Virus record (IMG/VR): IMGVR_UViG_3300047325_000072
Span: 31,559 to 95,558 of that record
Reading direction: 5' to 3' (one strand)
DNA length: 64,000 bases
From: a virus
Both the position numbers and the translations under genes were made by a program. The notes under the pieces were generated by a model. It was not told where the DNA came from, searched no databases, and saw only the letters and a program-made list of their open reading frames with translations. This document shows, piece after piece, positions 8,001 to 15,613 of this stretch (positions within the stretch are counted from its first letter, which is position 1; the number at the start of each line of letters is the position of its first letter).

Positions 8001-8655
8001 CCGATGAAACGTTTTGAGAAATATTAACGGTCCAAGTGTTCCCGCTACCCGAAAGAATAACAGTGCCCGGTGTTACGCCTGCACTGGAGATTACAAGACC
8101 GGGACGCACAACCCCAGATGCAAGCGTGCCGATAGTTAGAGTTGTGCCGGCAATAGAACTCCCGGTCGAGGTAAAAGTGGTTAAAGAGCATGTTGTGCCC
8201 GAAGCATTGTATTGCTGACAAGGGGCATCGCCACCGTTGGCCGCGAGGTAGCCGCAACGCTCTACTACGGTGCGTGCTGCCACAGTAGCAAGAGCCATCG
8301 CCTGATTATTTACAAACGGACCCGCCGCGGCCGTACCGCCAAGATTGGCAAGAGCGATCGCAGGGTTGTCAACGTCACTTAGGTTTCGGGCCGGGTTAAG
8401 CGGAATATAGCCTAGCGCTGCGACAATCTGATTAAAAGTCAGATTAAGTAAACCGACAATAGTCGGATTGCACAACGTGCCGTTGTTAGCGTCAACCTTA
8501 ACGGCAAAATATTGTTTCCAAACGCTGGCGATCGATCCGAAAACGCTCCCAGAGGGGTTTGGGAAAGCGGGAGACGATTGAGTGGCGCATTGTGCAAATG
8601 CCGGGCTTGCACCCGCAAGCAGCCATATTGCCAGAGCGAAGAATGTCTTTCTCAT
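5002..8655 (-). CDS. Large tail-fibre-like protein with Sec signal peptide
   Basis: 1217 residues from ATG 8655, chosen because it overlaps the endolysin stop (ATGA) and opens a clean signal peptide (MRKTFFALAIWLLAG...AFAQ). Residues ~60-130 hold a phage-fibre-like region with a LNPARNLSDVDNP motif. The middle contains at least three copies of a Gly/Ser/Thr-rich beta module (GSVSGTTLTVSGV type; DNA ~7.08-7.48 and ~8.0-8.2 kb). It continues as beta-helix-like low-complexity sequence to a C-terminal Cys. It probably binds the host receptor. The signal peptide is odd for a virion protein assembled in the cytoplasm. Confidence 0.75.
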   Translation of the reverse strand: MRKTFFALAIWLLAGASPAFAQCATQSSPAFPNPSGSVFGSIASVWKQYFAVKVDANNGTLCNPTIVGLLNLTFNQIVAALGYIPLNPARNLSDVDNPAIALANLGGTAAAGPFVNNQAMALATVAARTVVERCGYLAANGGDAPCQQYNASGTTCSLTTFTSTGSSIAGTTLTIGTLASGVVRPGLVISSAGVTPGTVILSGSGNTWTVNISQNVSSGAINAPGDGATQIPGSGGGCFNAVYAPGGFDIREFGYTPDDTTDYVPYILAAATSGVPLVSQPDGVYLLASANTLNTYLPKFVGTGGNEYNQGAACPSPASQVHGTWYHRKSASTGFKPITITGSSLEGTGGFFNFSMCEDHSSPTANDQFGTTTAGSAIISGLSSTANLAVGMGVGGTTAASFTGSVSGTTLTVSGVAGTILVGQQLVGAGVGNTYILSGSGSTWTLNANLGTISSESMSTSGATTATFTGSISTTTLTVSGVTGTILERQFLVIPGVSAGVSITGGGPTVFTLSANLGTIGSTAMSAQVPSYTQVQTGATIASIDSGTQIHIQCPGPTLGSPSSCNSLGSGTLYLSFWAPTVYQPTFSVNNTTGRIIFGDVYVYNSYQFMEAVGFGGRLSFTGQIFGQPFKNFVTIDNQEDSTRLDGSMIFWPVWSSNSAVQSWQVSNGTPFTAERMDGLGATTFYNFGYYAGIDLTSSVNGSATGLSFANYGCDECLYGIHSRSNAGGSFIQIGNAYLAGEQILGSQAVRTDGVASIMISNLRTLATGGSALYLADNAGASLFVGTTQIVNYSQDSIVSASPAVYVGTGNVLTLASPIETFGSNNTGAITNWDAGNFKASTLNYPGGYLISVNGTTGCSGGLTMQKFGPTSYLFIHGSGTIASCSIAMPQASEGQNAIIQSDVTISSLTLTPASGDPPWPFVSCPSTLTPGNGIQAQWSNGVSSTGPWTCYAGSASAASGSITINGTSCSLGGSCTPPAAAGTLTGSTLASGVTASSLISFGNSPTLTSGGSPAATFGVQQMYPQFVFAQPSSTNTQTRLEVSNATTSSKVDILGVTGTANSYFDLAVLDAAGVYLNSGSANTSLNIGAVAGPLNFVSSGGSASQFNFTQSGGNEQVSIINSGGGSGVFSQLTLGTSGGSTRYLKLYVDDLSLKNHITSSSGITAGLEIDVSTGPLAFQIDSGGAQPLTINGIAGVSCSGSPTSGFTTFLGIVTSC

Positions 8656-9248
8656 GCCGTAGTAGCTCTCTTTTGATAGGCCGCTTCTAGCTTGCCGTCG
8701 TAATCGTTGTCCCGGTAGCCTGCGCCATTGTAGCGGAGCGCGAAACGCGCCCACTGATGCGTGCGGAGATAAGTGTCGAGAGCGTTGGCCCGGCAAAACG
8801 CGACGAAAGCGGCAAGGTGCGCTTCTTCACTCTTGACGAAAGCTGAAACCATATCTTGCGGAGTAGCAAAGCCACAGACAGCGTGGTTCAGCCCCAATAC
8901 TTGGAACATCCCCCAGCTTGCCGCTTCTAGCGCGGCCGTCTCGTCGAGCTTCATTGCCTCCGAGAGACGATCGTACTGATGCGCGCCCGGCGCGCCGTAG
9001 AGAGATCGGTTCCAAATCGGAGATGAAATATTGGGATTAGATTTGTCCCATTTATGGGCCGTAAGCCGTCCGAAAACCTGTGCCTCGTAAAGGATCTTGG
9101 GGCGCTTGTCCGGTAGAAATCCGCCCCCCGCAGCCTCAACGTCGCATACAGCCCAAACAGCGGCCGGCTCGCATCGCAGCGCATGGGCCGCGGCGCTCAC
9201 AGCGGCAGGAGTTAATCGAATTGCATCGCCAACGAAATTGATTGTCAA
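8652..9248 (-). CDS. N-acetylmuramidase endolysin (DUF3380/gp110-like)
   Basis: 198 residues, a single catalytic domain. The motif VCDVEAAGGGFLPDKRPKIL contains the expected catalytic Glu38 and the conserved RPKIL(Y/F)E segment of this muramidase family. It is followed by the SWGMFQVLGLNH and RYNGAGY signatures. It cleaves the glycan backbone of peptidoglycan for lysis. There is no signal peptide, so it needs a holin; a candidate lies a few genes downstream. Stop-start overlaps on both sides. Confidence 0.9.
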   Translation of the reverse strand: MTINFVGDAIRLTPAAVSAAAHALRCEPAAVWAVCDVEAAGGGFLPDKRPKILYEAQVFGRLTAHKWDKSNPNISSPIWNRSLYGAPGAHQYDRLSEAMKLDETAALEAASWGMFQVLGLNHAVCGFATPQDMVSAFVKSEEAHLAAFVAFCRANALDTYLRTHQWARFALRYNGAGYRDNDYDGKLEAAYQKRATTA

Positions 9249-10267
9249 GGTCCGATCCTGAAAGCTATGAATATGCCGCCGGAAGCGCCCGCTGTTCCGG
9301 GCGCTATCGCGCAGTTAGCGCCGCCGCCGCCGCCCGGCCAGATAGCTACCGGAGTCCCGGCGGCATTAGGCGGACTACCACCTTGCCCCCCGCGGGGTGC
9401 GCTTCCGCCCGCGGCAGCCTCGATACTCCCGTTAGAGTAAGCGCCGGTGCCGTTGCTGACATCCGTGCCGTTACCGCCCGCGATGCAAAGGCCGCCCATA
9501 GGTCCGCTGCCGGCGGCGCCCCCTTGCCCCGGCCCGGCGGCGCCCCCGAAGGCCCCTCCGGCCTGTAGAATGTTGCCCGTAACGCTCCCCGTAACGTTTA
9601 CCTCGCCGCCGTTACCGCCCGCGGCGGGGTAATATGCGCCCACACCGCCGCCGCCGTTTGTAAGAGTGAGAGTTTCGCCCGGAGCGACCGTTGCCCACCC
9701 ACCCTGATAGCCGCCGGCGCCGCCAGCGCCGCCAGCGCCGCCCCCGGAGATACCGCCGCTGCCGCCGCCGCCGCCGCCCCAACCCTCCATCCATGCCTGA
9801 TTACAAAAATCCGGAACGATTGCGGTCGATGTGCCAGGAGCCGAAACAACAACATATTGGAAACTACCCCATTGCAGCCAGTTCGCGCCGCCTGCGTCCG
9901 GGTTAGACAAATTGTTGTCTATGGTTGAAATCCAAAATAGACCAGAGCGCGTCGCGGACGGTACCATAGCGCCGCGCGGATAGCCCCCTATTGCGGTCGA
10001 AAAAGTCCCGTCGTAAGGGTAAATGCCGCCTGCCTGGAGCCAGCGTACCGCCAAAGTCACCATAAAAAGAATGCCGTTAGCGTCACTTCCCCAAGGGGGT
10101 ATACCCCCCGAGGCCACCGGCACAGAGTTTATAGGGCCGAAGCCCTCGGTAAAAGAGGCGTGCCCCTGGGGCTGCGGCGTGTCCGGGATCGGATTAGTTA
10201 TATTCCCGAACGGAGCACTATTCCCCCACGGGATCGAAAATTTCTGAGGAATACTAGAGTCTTGCAT
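9245..10267 (-). CDS. Glycine-rich tail fibre/adhesin
   Basis: 340 residues. The N-terminus (FSIPWGNSAPFGNITNPIPD) matches the start of many myophage fibre proteins that attach to the baseplate. From residue ~163 the sequence is extremely Gly-rich (runs such as GWGGGGGGSGG and GGAGGAGGAGG), like the polyglycine receptor-binding domain of T-even gp38-type adhesins. It lies between the DUF2612 baseplate protein and the endolysin. It probably sets host range through the loops joining the polyglycine helices. Confidence 0.75.
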   Translation of the reverse strand: MQDSSIPQKFSIPWGNSAPFGNITNPIPDTPQPQGHASFTEGFGPINSVPVASGGIPPWGSDANGILFMVTLAVRWLQAGGIYPYDGTFSTAIGGYPRGAMVPSATRSGLFWISTIDNNLSNPDAGGANWLQWGSFQYVVVSAPGTSTAIVPDFCNQAWMEGWGGGGGGSGGISGGGAGGAGGAGGYQGGWATVAPGETLTLTNGGGGVGAYYPAAGGNGGEVNVTGSVTGNILQAGGAFGGAAGPGQGGAAGSGPMGGLCIAGGNGTDVSNGTGAYSNGSIEAAAGGSAPRGGQGGSPPNAAGTPVAIWPGGGGGANCAIAPGTAGASGGIFIAFRIGP

Positions 10268-10268
10268 A

Positions 10269-10844
10269 TCACGTCACATATTGGACGGAGACTGAAACGC
10301 CAACCGGGCGCGGCAGCACGCCACTAGTCGCTACGATGGCAACCTCAAAAGGCGCTAATTGGTAATCGAATTTATAGATCATCGTCATGTCTAAATTGTC
10401 GATAACGTAAGCGTGACCGCGATCCGGGAAAAGAATATTAGTAAGGATGTAATTTATCGCCTGTATGGAGCCGTTGGTTATATTGGCGGCTGCCTTCGCA
10501 TAGATTAGCTGACGAAAGGCATCGTCCGTAAGCGAATAGTTCGAGGTTGTCGGCTCGCCCTCGTACCAAGGCGCGACCGTGAAAGAATCACCCGAGGCCG
10601 AGCCGGGAGATCCCTCAAAGCCGAGATATTCGTCGGCAGCCACCGTTAAGACACGGACGACACCAACAATCCGGCCCCAGACATCGAGGCCGTAACCTAC
10701 CGCGGTAGCAATGTTCCATATTGAATCGTAAAATACTTCAAAATTGGCATCTTGCTCTAACCAATCGTTAATAAAGCCAAGCAGCGCGGTCAAGTGCGCA
10801 CTGTCGGAATATTGTGAGATGACGGTTTGAGGAAAATTTTTCAA
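10269..10844 (-). CDS. DUF2612 baseplate protein
   Basis: 191 residues. It shows DUF2612 features: an early SDSAHLTALLGFINDWLEQD segment, then GYGLDVWGRIVGV, and a terminal PFEVAIV...RPVGVSV segment. Members take the place of P2 gpI at the baseplate periphery and link J-like wedges to fibres. It starts by overlap with the J-like gene upstream and is followed by the glycine-rich fibre, consistent with that role. Confidence 0.8.
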   Translation of the reverse strand: MKNFPQTVISQYSDSAHLTALLGFINDWLEQDANFEVFYDSIWNIATAVGYGLDVWGRIVGVVRVLTVAADEYLGFEGSPGSASGDSFTVAPWYEGEPTTSNYSLTDDAFRQLIYAKAAANITNGSIQAINYILTNILFPDRGHAYVIDNLDMTMIYKFDYQLAPFEVAIVATSGVLPRPVGVSVSVQYVT

Positions 10845-12265
10845 TCTAGCGCCAAAAAGATTGTACCGTCCGAGACGGTTGGTAGTTGATCCAGGTTCAT
10901 TTGCACGTCGTCGAACATATTGACAGCGCTAAGCGTGCCCGGTGCTAATGTCTGAGAGCCGGAAACCAAGTATGTGCCTGTTAGACCCGTCCCGGAGATC
11001 AGCCCGGTTATCGTGGTGGGCGAGGCTAACCCCGACCCTCCGAGTAAAAGATCCCCGCGTCGAAGATTACCCGACGCAACGGATGTTACCGTCATCGTTG
11101 ACCCCGAGATATAGCCTACGATAGACGCCGTTATCGTCGTACCAACTTTAATTGAAATTATGTTGTGCGCCCATGCGCCGAGCGCCATGACCGGCCCGTA
11201 ATAGCGCGAGGCGTAGACAAGTGAACCGATCCGCGCGCGCGGGCCGCCGTCCGTCCCGGCAAAGGCGTTGATGACAACCGCCTGGACTTGAGTTAGCGCA
11301 GTTGACGGCACAGTGGGCGCATTGGTTATCGACACTAGCACATAGAAAGGAACCGAGGTTGGGCGATCAAAAGTTACCGGGTAGCTCGGGCCTAGCGTAC
11401 CGTAGCTCGGAGAGGGATCGTAAACTACGACGGTAGTATTGCCGGTGTAACCGCAGCCCGGTGCCTTACGAGTCCAAATTGCAAACGCCACCGAGGTGTC
11501 CGAGCCGCCCGCAACGCAGACGTAAAGTGAGCGCGGCTGAATTAAGACGCCCCCTACTATCAAAGGGCCTCCAGTGTAATTATCGTAAACAAAGGCGTCC
11601 AGCACGCCCGAAACGGTCAATACTGCGCCGAGCACAGACGGCAATGAGCCGATAGAGTTGACCGCGGTAGCGGCCGCGCGGCGTTGCTCAAAATCGGCCC
11701 GCGACTCTACATCGTTTCCCAAAGCGCCGTCGTCGGGGTTAGTTATCGTGTCCCAACCGAAGATCGCCTGAGTGATCTTGATAAGAGTGCCCGCGGAGCA
11801 AGGGATCGGGCCGGTTGCAATGTTTTCAAATTGACCCGTGCCGGTGCCGCTAGGCCCGATCGTTATGTCACCGTTAGCGAGGTAACTATTGCCCTCTGTG
11901 TCCGCTGCCAGCGTGCCGTTAGGAATCACTACATTAGGCAAGCCGGTTACAGTGACAGTGACAGCGGTTGGAAGCGCCGGGTTGCGTTCGATGAAGTAGA
12001 TGCGCCCGATAGCATCCTGCATGCGGCCGGACGAGGTAGCCGGATCAACGCCCGAAATAAACCAAAGGAAAGTGGCGTTGCTATCGCCGATTATGGCAGC
12101 CTCGGTAGAGGCTAGCTGCCCTTGAGGTGTGCTTAAACCAGGGTTGAGGTTCCCGCCAAAAGCATTATTTATGTCGGCAAAGACACCCGCTAAAATCGCG
12201 CTTTCCGGCGGCGCAACAAAGCCGTTATCCCCGAACTGCGGCGGCGGTACGCTAGTATCGGCCAT
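10841..12265 (-). CDS. Baseplate J-like (gp47/gpJ) wedge protein with inserted beta module
   Basis: 474 residues. N-terminal Gly/Pro-rich start, then the typical J-like body (ISGVDPATSSGRMQDAIGRI, RADFEQRRAAATAVN, VRPRSLYVCV-like region). Near the C-terminus (DNA ~10.92-11.13 kb) it carries a ~65-residue beta module (YISGSTMTVTSVASG...) of the kind also seen in the sheath, neck, cement and fibre proteins. It forms the baseplate wedge with the gp25-like protein. The module is probably surface exposed. Confidence 0.85.
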   Translation of the reverse strand: MADTSVPPPQFGDNGFVAPPESAILAGVFADINNAFGGNLNPGLSTPQGQLASTEAAIIGDSNATFLWFISGVDPATSSGRMQDAIGRIYFIERNPALPTAVTVTVTGLPNVVIPNGTLAADTEGNSYLANGDITIGPSGTGTGQFENIATGPIPCSAGTLIKITQAIFGWDTITNPDDGALGNDVESRADFEQRRAAATAVNSIGSLPSVLGAVLTVSGVLDAFVYDNYTGGPLIVGGVLIQPRSLYVCVAGGSDTSVAFAIWTRKAPGCGYTGNTTVVVYDPSPSYGTLGPSYPVTFDRPTSVPFYVLVSITNAPTVPSTALTQVQAVVINAFAGTDGGPRARIGSLVYASRYYGPVMALGAWAHNIISIKVGTTITASIVGYISGSTMTVTSVASGNLRRGDLLLGGSGLASPTTITGLISGTGLTGTYLVSGSQTLAPGTLSAVNMFDDVQMNLDQLPTVSDGTIFLALD

Positions 12266-12709
12266 TTAGGGGCTAAAGGCTCCGTCCGTAGCGCCCATAA
12301 CGTACCAAGGCGCGCCCCCGAAGAAGACATCAGATTGTACAGCCCCGACAAAATTGCCTAGATCATCAAATATTTGAAGTTGACCCCCAAGCTGGCGCGT
12401 GGCTTTATCCGGCCCCGTCAAATAGCAAGTTATTGACGTGACATCGGGCACTGTCTCGCCGGTCGTCACAAGCTGATATTTTATGTATTGAACCGGCGGG
12501 TTTTGGCCTAATATCTCGGCTCCCGATACGTTTGTACCGCGCAGCAAATAAGGAATCCCTTGAGACAGGTCATACCAAACTTCATCGCGGAAGGTACGAC
12601 AGGCTGAGGCTACGTCCTGTGCGATGGCATACTTCCCGGTTGCTAAGGCGATATTTCCGTTGACGACAGTCAAATCCCAGCTATCCAAGTCTAAAAGAAG
12701 GGTATTCAT
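12266..12709 (-). CDS. Baseplate wedge protein, gp25/W-like
   Basis: 147 residues from ATG 12709, chosen for its ATGA overlap with the membrane gene upstream. N-terminal DLDSWDLTVVNGNIALATG and the TFRDEVWYDLSQGIPY segment match the gp25-like lysozyme-related wedge family. It sits directly before the J-like gene as in other myophages. It is structural; no catalytic residues are expected. Confidence 0.75.
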   Translation of the reverse strand: MNTLLLDLDSWDLTVVNGNIALATGKYAIAQDVASACRTFRDEVWYDLSQGIPYLLRGTNVSGAEILGQNPPVQYIKYQLVTTGETVPDVTSITCYLTGPDKATRQLGGQLQIFDDLGNFVGAVQSDVFFGGAPWYVMGATDGAFSP

Positions 12710-13110
12710 CGAATAACCGTAGCCGTGTAAACGATGCAATAGGCCATAGCTGCCGAAAAGATAGCCCTAAGACCTAATTCCCAACCGATACGCACGATAA
12801 GGTAGCTTTGCGAAAGGAACAAGCAAGGAACCAAGTGAAGGTAGGCCCCGGCCATCAACAAGAATAAACCAAAATAAGAGGTATCGATCTGGCTTGCGGA
12901 AAAGAGCACGTTTACCACAGCGTTGATAAAAATTATCGAGATACCTAATCCAGCGATGGTTATTCCTAATACTAGATATCCCATATTGTAGTCGTTTTGA
13001 CGCAAGATACGGGGAGACCAAATGGCATAACGAACCGTAACCTCTAGTATGACTAGAATTATCATGATCCTGATTATCGTGGGATAGAATTCACCCGCGA
13101 ACATCTTCAC
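12706..13110 (-). CDS. Four-helix membrane protein in the baseplate operon
   Basis: 134 residues (GTG 13110 or ATG 13104), with four hydrophobic segments (~9-28, 43-67, 76-97, 108-130). No recognised family. It starts by overlap with a 54-residue ORF and ends by overlap with the gp25-like gene. A polytopic membrane protein within a baseplate operon is unusual; it may be an early-lysis, lysis-inhibition or superinfection-exclusion factor. Confidence 0.6.
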   Translation of the reverse strand: MKMFAGEFYPTIIRIMIILVILEVTVRYAIWSPRILRQNDYNMGYLVLGITIAGLGISIIFINAVVNVLFSASQIDTSYFGLFLLMAGAYLHLVPCLFLSQSYLIVRIGWELGLRAIFSAAMAYCIVYTATVIR

Positions 13111-13271
13111 CGGAGGTTAGCCCCCAAACGGTTAAAGGCTTCAACCAACTTTTTTGCTTCTTTCTCTAATCGTCGCGCTGAAACGACAGTCCTAACTACA
13201 TCCTCGATAGGGGGTTGAGCGGATAAATTTCCGATACCGAAAGCCCCGCATAGTATCTTCATCATTTTCAT
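13107..13271 (-). CDS. 54-residue small ORF linking two genes
   Basis: Starts at ATG 13271, overlapping the stop of the upstream gene (ATGA), and stops overlapping the GTG of the next. The peptide has a Cys/Gly-containing start (MKMMKILCGAFGIG) and a Lys/Glu-rich amphipathic C-terminal helix (RRLEKEAKKLVEAF). The perfect chaining of stops and starts strongly supports it as a real gene of the operon. No family known. Confidence 0.55.
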   Translation of the reverse strand: MKMMKILCGAFGIGNLSAQPPIEDVVRTVVSARRLEKEAKKLVEAFNRLGANLR

Positions 13272-13516
13272 AATTCCCGTCTCGCCGCGAGAGCACTCAA
13301 GAAGCCCCGCATCTCGGATAGCGAGAGCGCCAACGATTCAAACGCTTGTATCCGCGCATGGGCATCCGCAGAAAACTCGGCACGTTCCTTTTCACGCGCT
13401 TCGTTTATACGATAATTAACCCAAACCAAATAAAAAGCGATCATCCAGCCTATGATCGTAAGGCCGCCGCATTGGGAAAAAACCGCATCTGCGATCCTGT
13501 TTACAACTTCTAGCAT
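13268..13516 (-). CDS. Single-pass membrane protein with coiled coil
   Basis: 82 residues: a hydrophobic segment at ~18-36 (GGLTIIGWMIAFYLVWV), then a charged helix (EAREKERAEFSADAHARI). Its ATG overlaps the stop of the spike gene (TAATG). The layout (N-terminal anchor, cytoplasmic or periplasmic coiled coil) resembles i-spanins or small lysis regulators. The location within the baseplate genes makes the role uncertain. Confidence 0.55.
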   Translation of the reverse strand: MLEVVNRIADAVFSQCGGLTIIGWMIAFYLVWVNYRINEAREKERAEFSADAHARIQAFESLALSLSEMRGFLSALAARREL

Positions 13517-14178
13517 TACGGGTTTTGGGGTTGCCCTACAACGCCGCCCTGTGGGTCCTCGTGAATATGCCGCGCGATATCGACATTATTGTAATTCAAA
13601 ATCTTGTCGGTAAAAGACGCCTGCGCGGTGGTAAACTTTATCCCATTGGAATTCATATCGATCTTGTTACCGTTCTTATCAGCAATTGAAATACCACCTT
13701 CGGTAAAAGTAATATACTGTGAAGGGTTAGCCCCTCCATTGACGACGCCCAGGAAGATACCGTCCTCGTATGCACCCCGACGGCGTGAACCGGGATTAGC
13801 CTGCCCCCCGGTCGATTTTACCGAGGAAATATCCTCATGGGCAATAAAGATCATCCCAATGTCACCGATAACGGGATCATTGATCACTGCATTCGCGCCG
13901 CCCTGATAGCGGGTATAGGGAAGCTGAAAAACATTGCCGTGCGGCACAGCGTTTCCCGAGCCGTCGAGTTGATTTACTAGCGGCAACACGTCCACATAGC
14001 CCACAGCGCCGGTAGCGCCGGTCGCTATATTTTGATCCTGTGCGTCATACGGCGCACGCACTATCTTGGCAAGCGTCATCACGCCGCGTCGATTCATCAC
14101 GCGTTCAGTAACGAATTCTAAAGCGGAGGGATCGCTGGTTTCCGAAAAAGAGTCGGCGGCGCCGGTTTGATCAGCCAT
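13516..14178 (-). CDS. Gp138-type membrane-puncturing spike
   Basis: 220 residues from ATG 14178; the frame is open to TTG 14202 but ATG gives a short normal gap to the previous stop. OB-fold-like N-terminal half (MTLAKIVRAPYDAQ, GYVDVLPLVNQLDG) and a repetitive beta C-terminus ending in HIHEDPQGGVVGQPQNP. The HxH and Pro-rich tip is the metal-binding apex typical of gp5C/gpV/Gp138 spikes. It forms the trimeric needle at the centre of the baseplate. Confidence 0.8.
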   Translation of the reverse strand: MADQTGAADSFSETSDPSALEFVTERVMNRRGVMTLAKIVRAPYDAQDQNIATGATGAVGYVDVLPLVNQLDGSGNAVPHGNVFQLPYTRYQGGANAVINDPVIGDIGMIFIAHEDISSVKSTGGQANPGSRRRGAYEDGIFLGVVNGGANPSQYITFTEGGISIADKNGNKIDMNSNGIKFTTAQASFTDKILNYNNVDIARHIHEDPQGGVVGQPQNP

Positions 14179-14183
14179 GTTCT

Positions 14184-14783
14184 TTAAGGGAGAAACGCCC
14201 AATATTGCAGCAAGAAACGCGTGCCCAGCCCTGGGATTATACCGGCGATAGCTGTGGGAGAACGTCCCTCCAGGTAAAGCGGATAAGCCCGCTGCTCGTC
14301 GTTACGCAGGTCTAGCGGCGGTAAGACGGTCGGCACGCCCTGCGCGTCCTCGCTAAGCTGAGTGTCGGTGAGTATAAGGTCGCCGATGAAAGCGCTGTAC
14401 GGGGCGCGGATAATCGGAACGTTGTTCAGGCAAATACAACCGCCCGCCACCAAAGCGGTGCCCAGGTAGAGATCCAGAAACACCGGGTTTATGTTGCGAT
14501 ATGTCGGGGGCGCTGTAGGGATCGATCCCGGAGGGGTTATCGGTACGTTTATCGATTTGGTATAAATTCGGATCGTACAAACCTGCCCTCCGAGCGTAAC
14601 ATTGATTGTTTGACGCGGTGCGGTTGTCAGCGGAATGATGAAGGGAGCCGGGACAAAGAAGCTGCCGTCCGGGTTGAAAACGAATATTACCGGCAGCCCC
14701 GGCATAGGCGCACTGGTCGCAAGTTGAATGCTGCCGTCCCGCGCGACTTCTATAGTCCGGAAAGTTGGCGAGGTAGAGGTCAT
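14184..14783 (-). CDS. Phage baseplate plug family protein
   Basis: 199 residues. The core (IIPLTTAPRQTINVTLGGQ, IRIYTKS, VFLDLYLGTALVAGG, NNVPIIRAPYSAFIGDLIL, GLGTRFLLQYW) closely follows the small plug family that sits beside the hub in this class of baseplate. Compared with the usual ~100 residues it has a ~60-residue N-terminal extension and a Pro-rich insertion between the two halves. Located between hub and spike genes as expected. Confidence 0.7.
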   Translation of the reverse strand: MTSTSPTFRTIEVARDGSIQLATSAPMPGLPVIFVFNPDGSFFVPAPFIIPLTTAPRQTINVTLGGQVCTIRIYTKSINVPITPPGSIPTAPPTYRNINPVFLDLYLGTALVAGGCICLNNVPIIRAPYSAFIGDLILTDTQLSEDAQGVPTVLPPLDLRNDEQRAYPLYLEGRSPTAIAGIIPGLGTRFLLQYWAFLP

Positions 14784-15613
14784 ATGGGCGGCGGAGTCAA
14801 CGGAGACTCGGGATAAGTCACTGTGACATTACCGCTGGTCGGATCGGGTGGGCTTACATTGGCAGCGGGAGGATCGTCCGGGAAGGCGGCTTGATGATCG
14901 ATGATGATCTGTTGCTGTTCGGGGGTTAGAGCGTTCAGCGGATTTCCGTTATCGATCGGATTTCCTTTATCGTCAAAGATGGTTAAATTTTCAAAACCAA
15001 CATCATTATTAACTGTGGTCGGGCTTGGTGATCCGGTTGCGTAGTTATTACCCCCGTTATTAGTGCCCCCGTTGCTGTCTCCCTGACCGCTAGCCGGCGC
15101 GGCCTGTACGTTACCGGATTGTGTCGAGTCTGCCCCGTTGGGGCTAGCGGTATCCTGCCCGGTTGGATTAGACGCGGTTGCCTGCGCGGTATTCGCAACA
15201 ACGCGAACTTCCTGGCACCACACATTAACGATTATGAGGGTCTTACCCTGGCTTGCCGTCCGACGATAATCGTAGTGGACAAGATTAGCTGAGGGATAGC
15301 GTATCTCCGGCGTTACTACCGTAACAAGATTGAGCGACGCAATCGCCTGCTCAATACTATTGAGAAACGCCTCGCGCGAAGCCGCAATAATGAAGCTGAG
15401 TTTCGCGATGAAAGGAACCTGAACCTTGTTATAGGACTGAAAGGCACCTTGCTCCTGGGGATAATCCGAAATCTGATAGTCGCGCGCGTAATCGACCGTG
15501 CTTACCGAGTCTGATTGTAAAATCGTATTTCCATTTTCGTCGTAGATTCCCCACTGCGGCGCCCCGAAGGCCCGCGTGACCGAGAGCGCATCGGCAAGTA
15601 GCAGGGCCGCCAC
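14780..15613 (-). CDS. Baseplate hub/Dit-like protein
   Basis: 277 residues. Residues 1-130 are ordered beta sequence (FGAPQWGIYDENGN, DYQISDYPQEQGAFQSYNKV) as in hub/Dit-like ring proteins that follow the tape measure. Residues ~140-277 are low complexity, rich in Gly, Asn, Pro and Thr, likely a flexible extension. It stands right after the tape measure protein, supporting a role as the ring starting the tail tube. Confidence 0.6.
   Translation of the reverse strand: MAALLLADALSVTRAFGAPQWGIYDENGNTILQSDSVSTVDYARDYQISDYPQEQGAFQSYNKVQVPFIAKLSFIIAASREAFLNSIEQAIASLNLVTVVTPEIRYPSANLVHYDYRRTASQGKTLIIVNVWCQEVRVVANTAQATASNPTGQDTASPNGADSTQSGNVQAAPASGQGDSNGGTNNGGNNYATGSPSPTTVNNDVGFENLTIFDDKGNPIDNGNPLNALTPEQQQIIIDHQAAFPDDPPAANVSPPDPTSGNVTVTYPESPLTPPPI

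Noticed and set aside
9245-9794. Long rightward and alternative leftward frames rich in Arg/Pro in the glycine-rich fibre region
   Set aside because: They are shadows of the GC-rich polyglycine coding sequence and have no ribosome-binding site.
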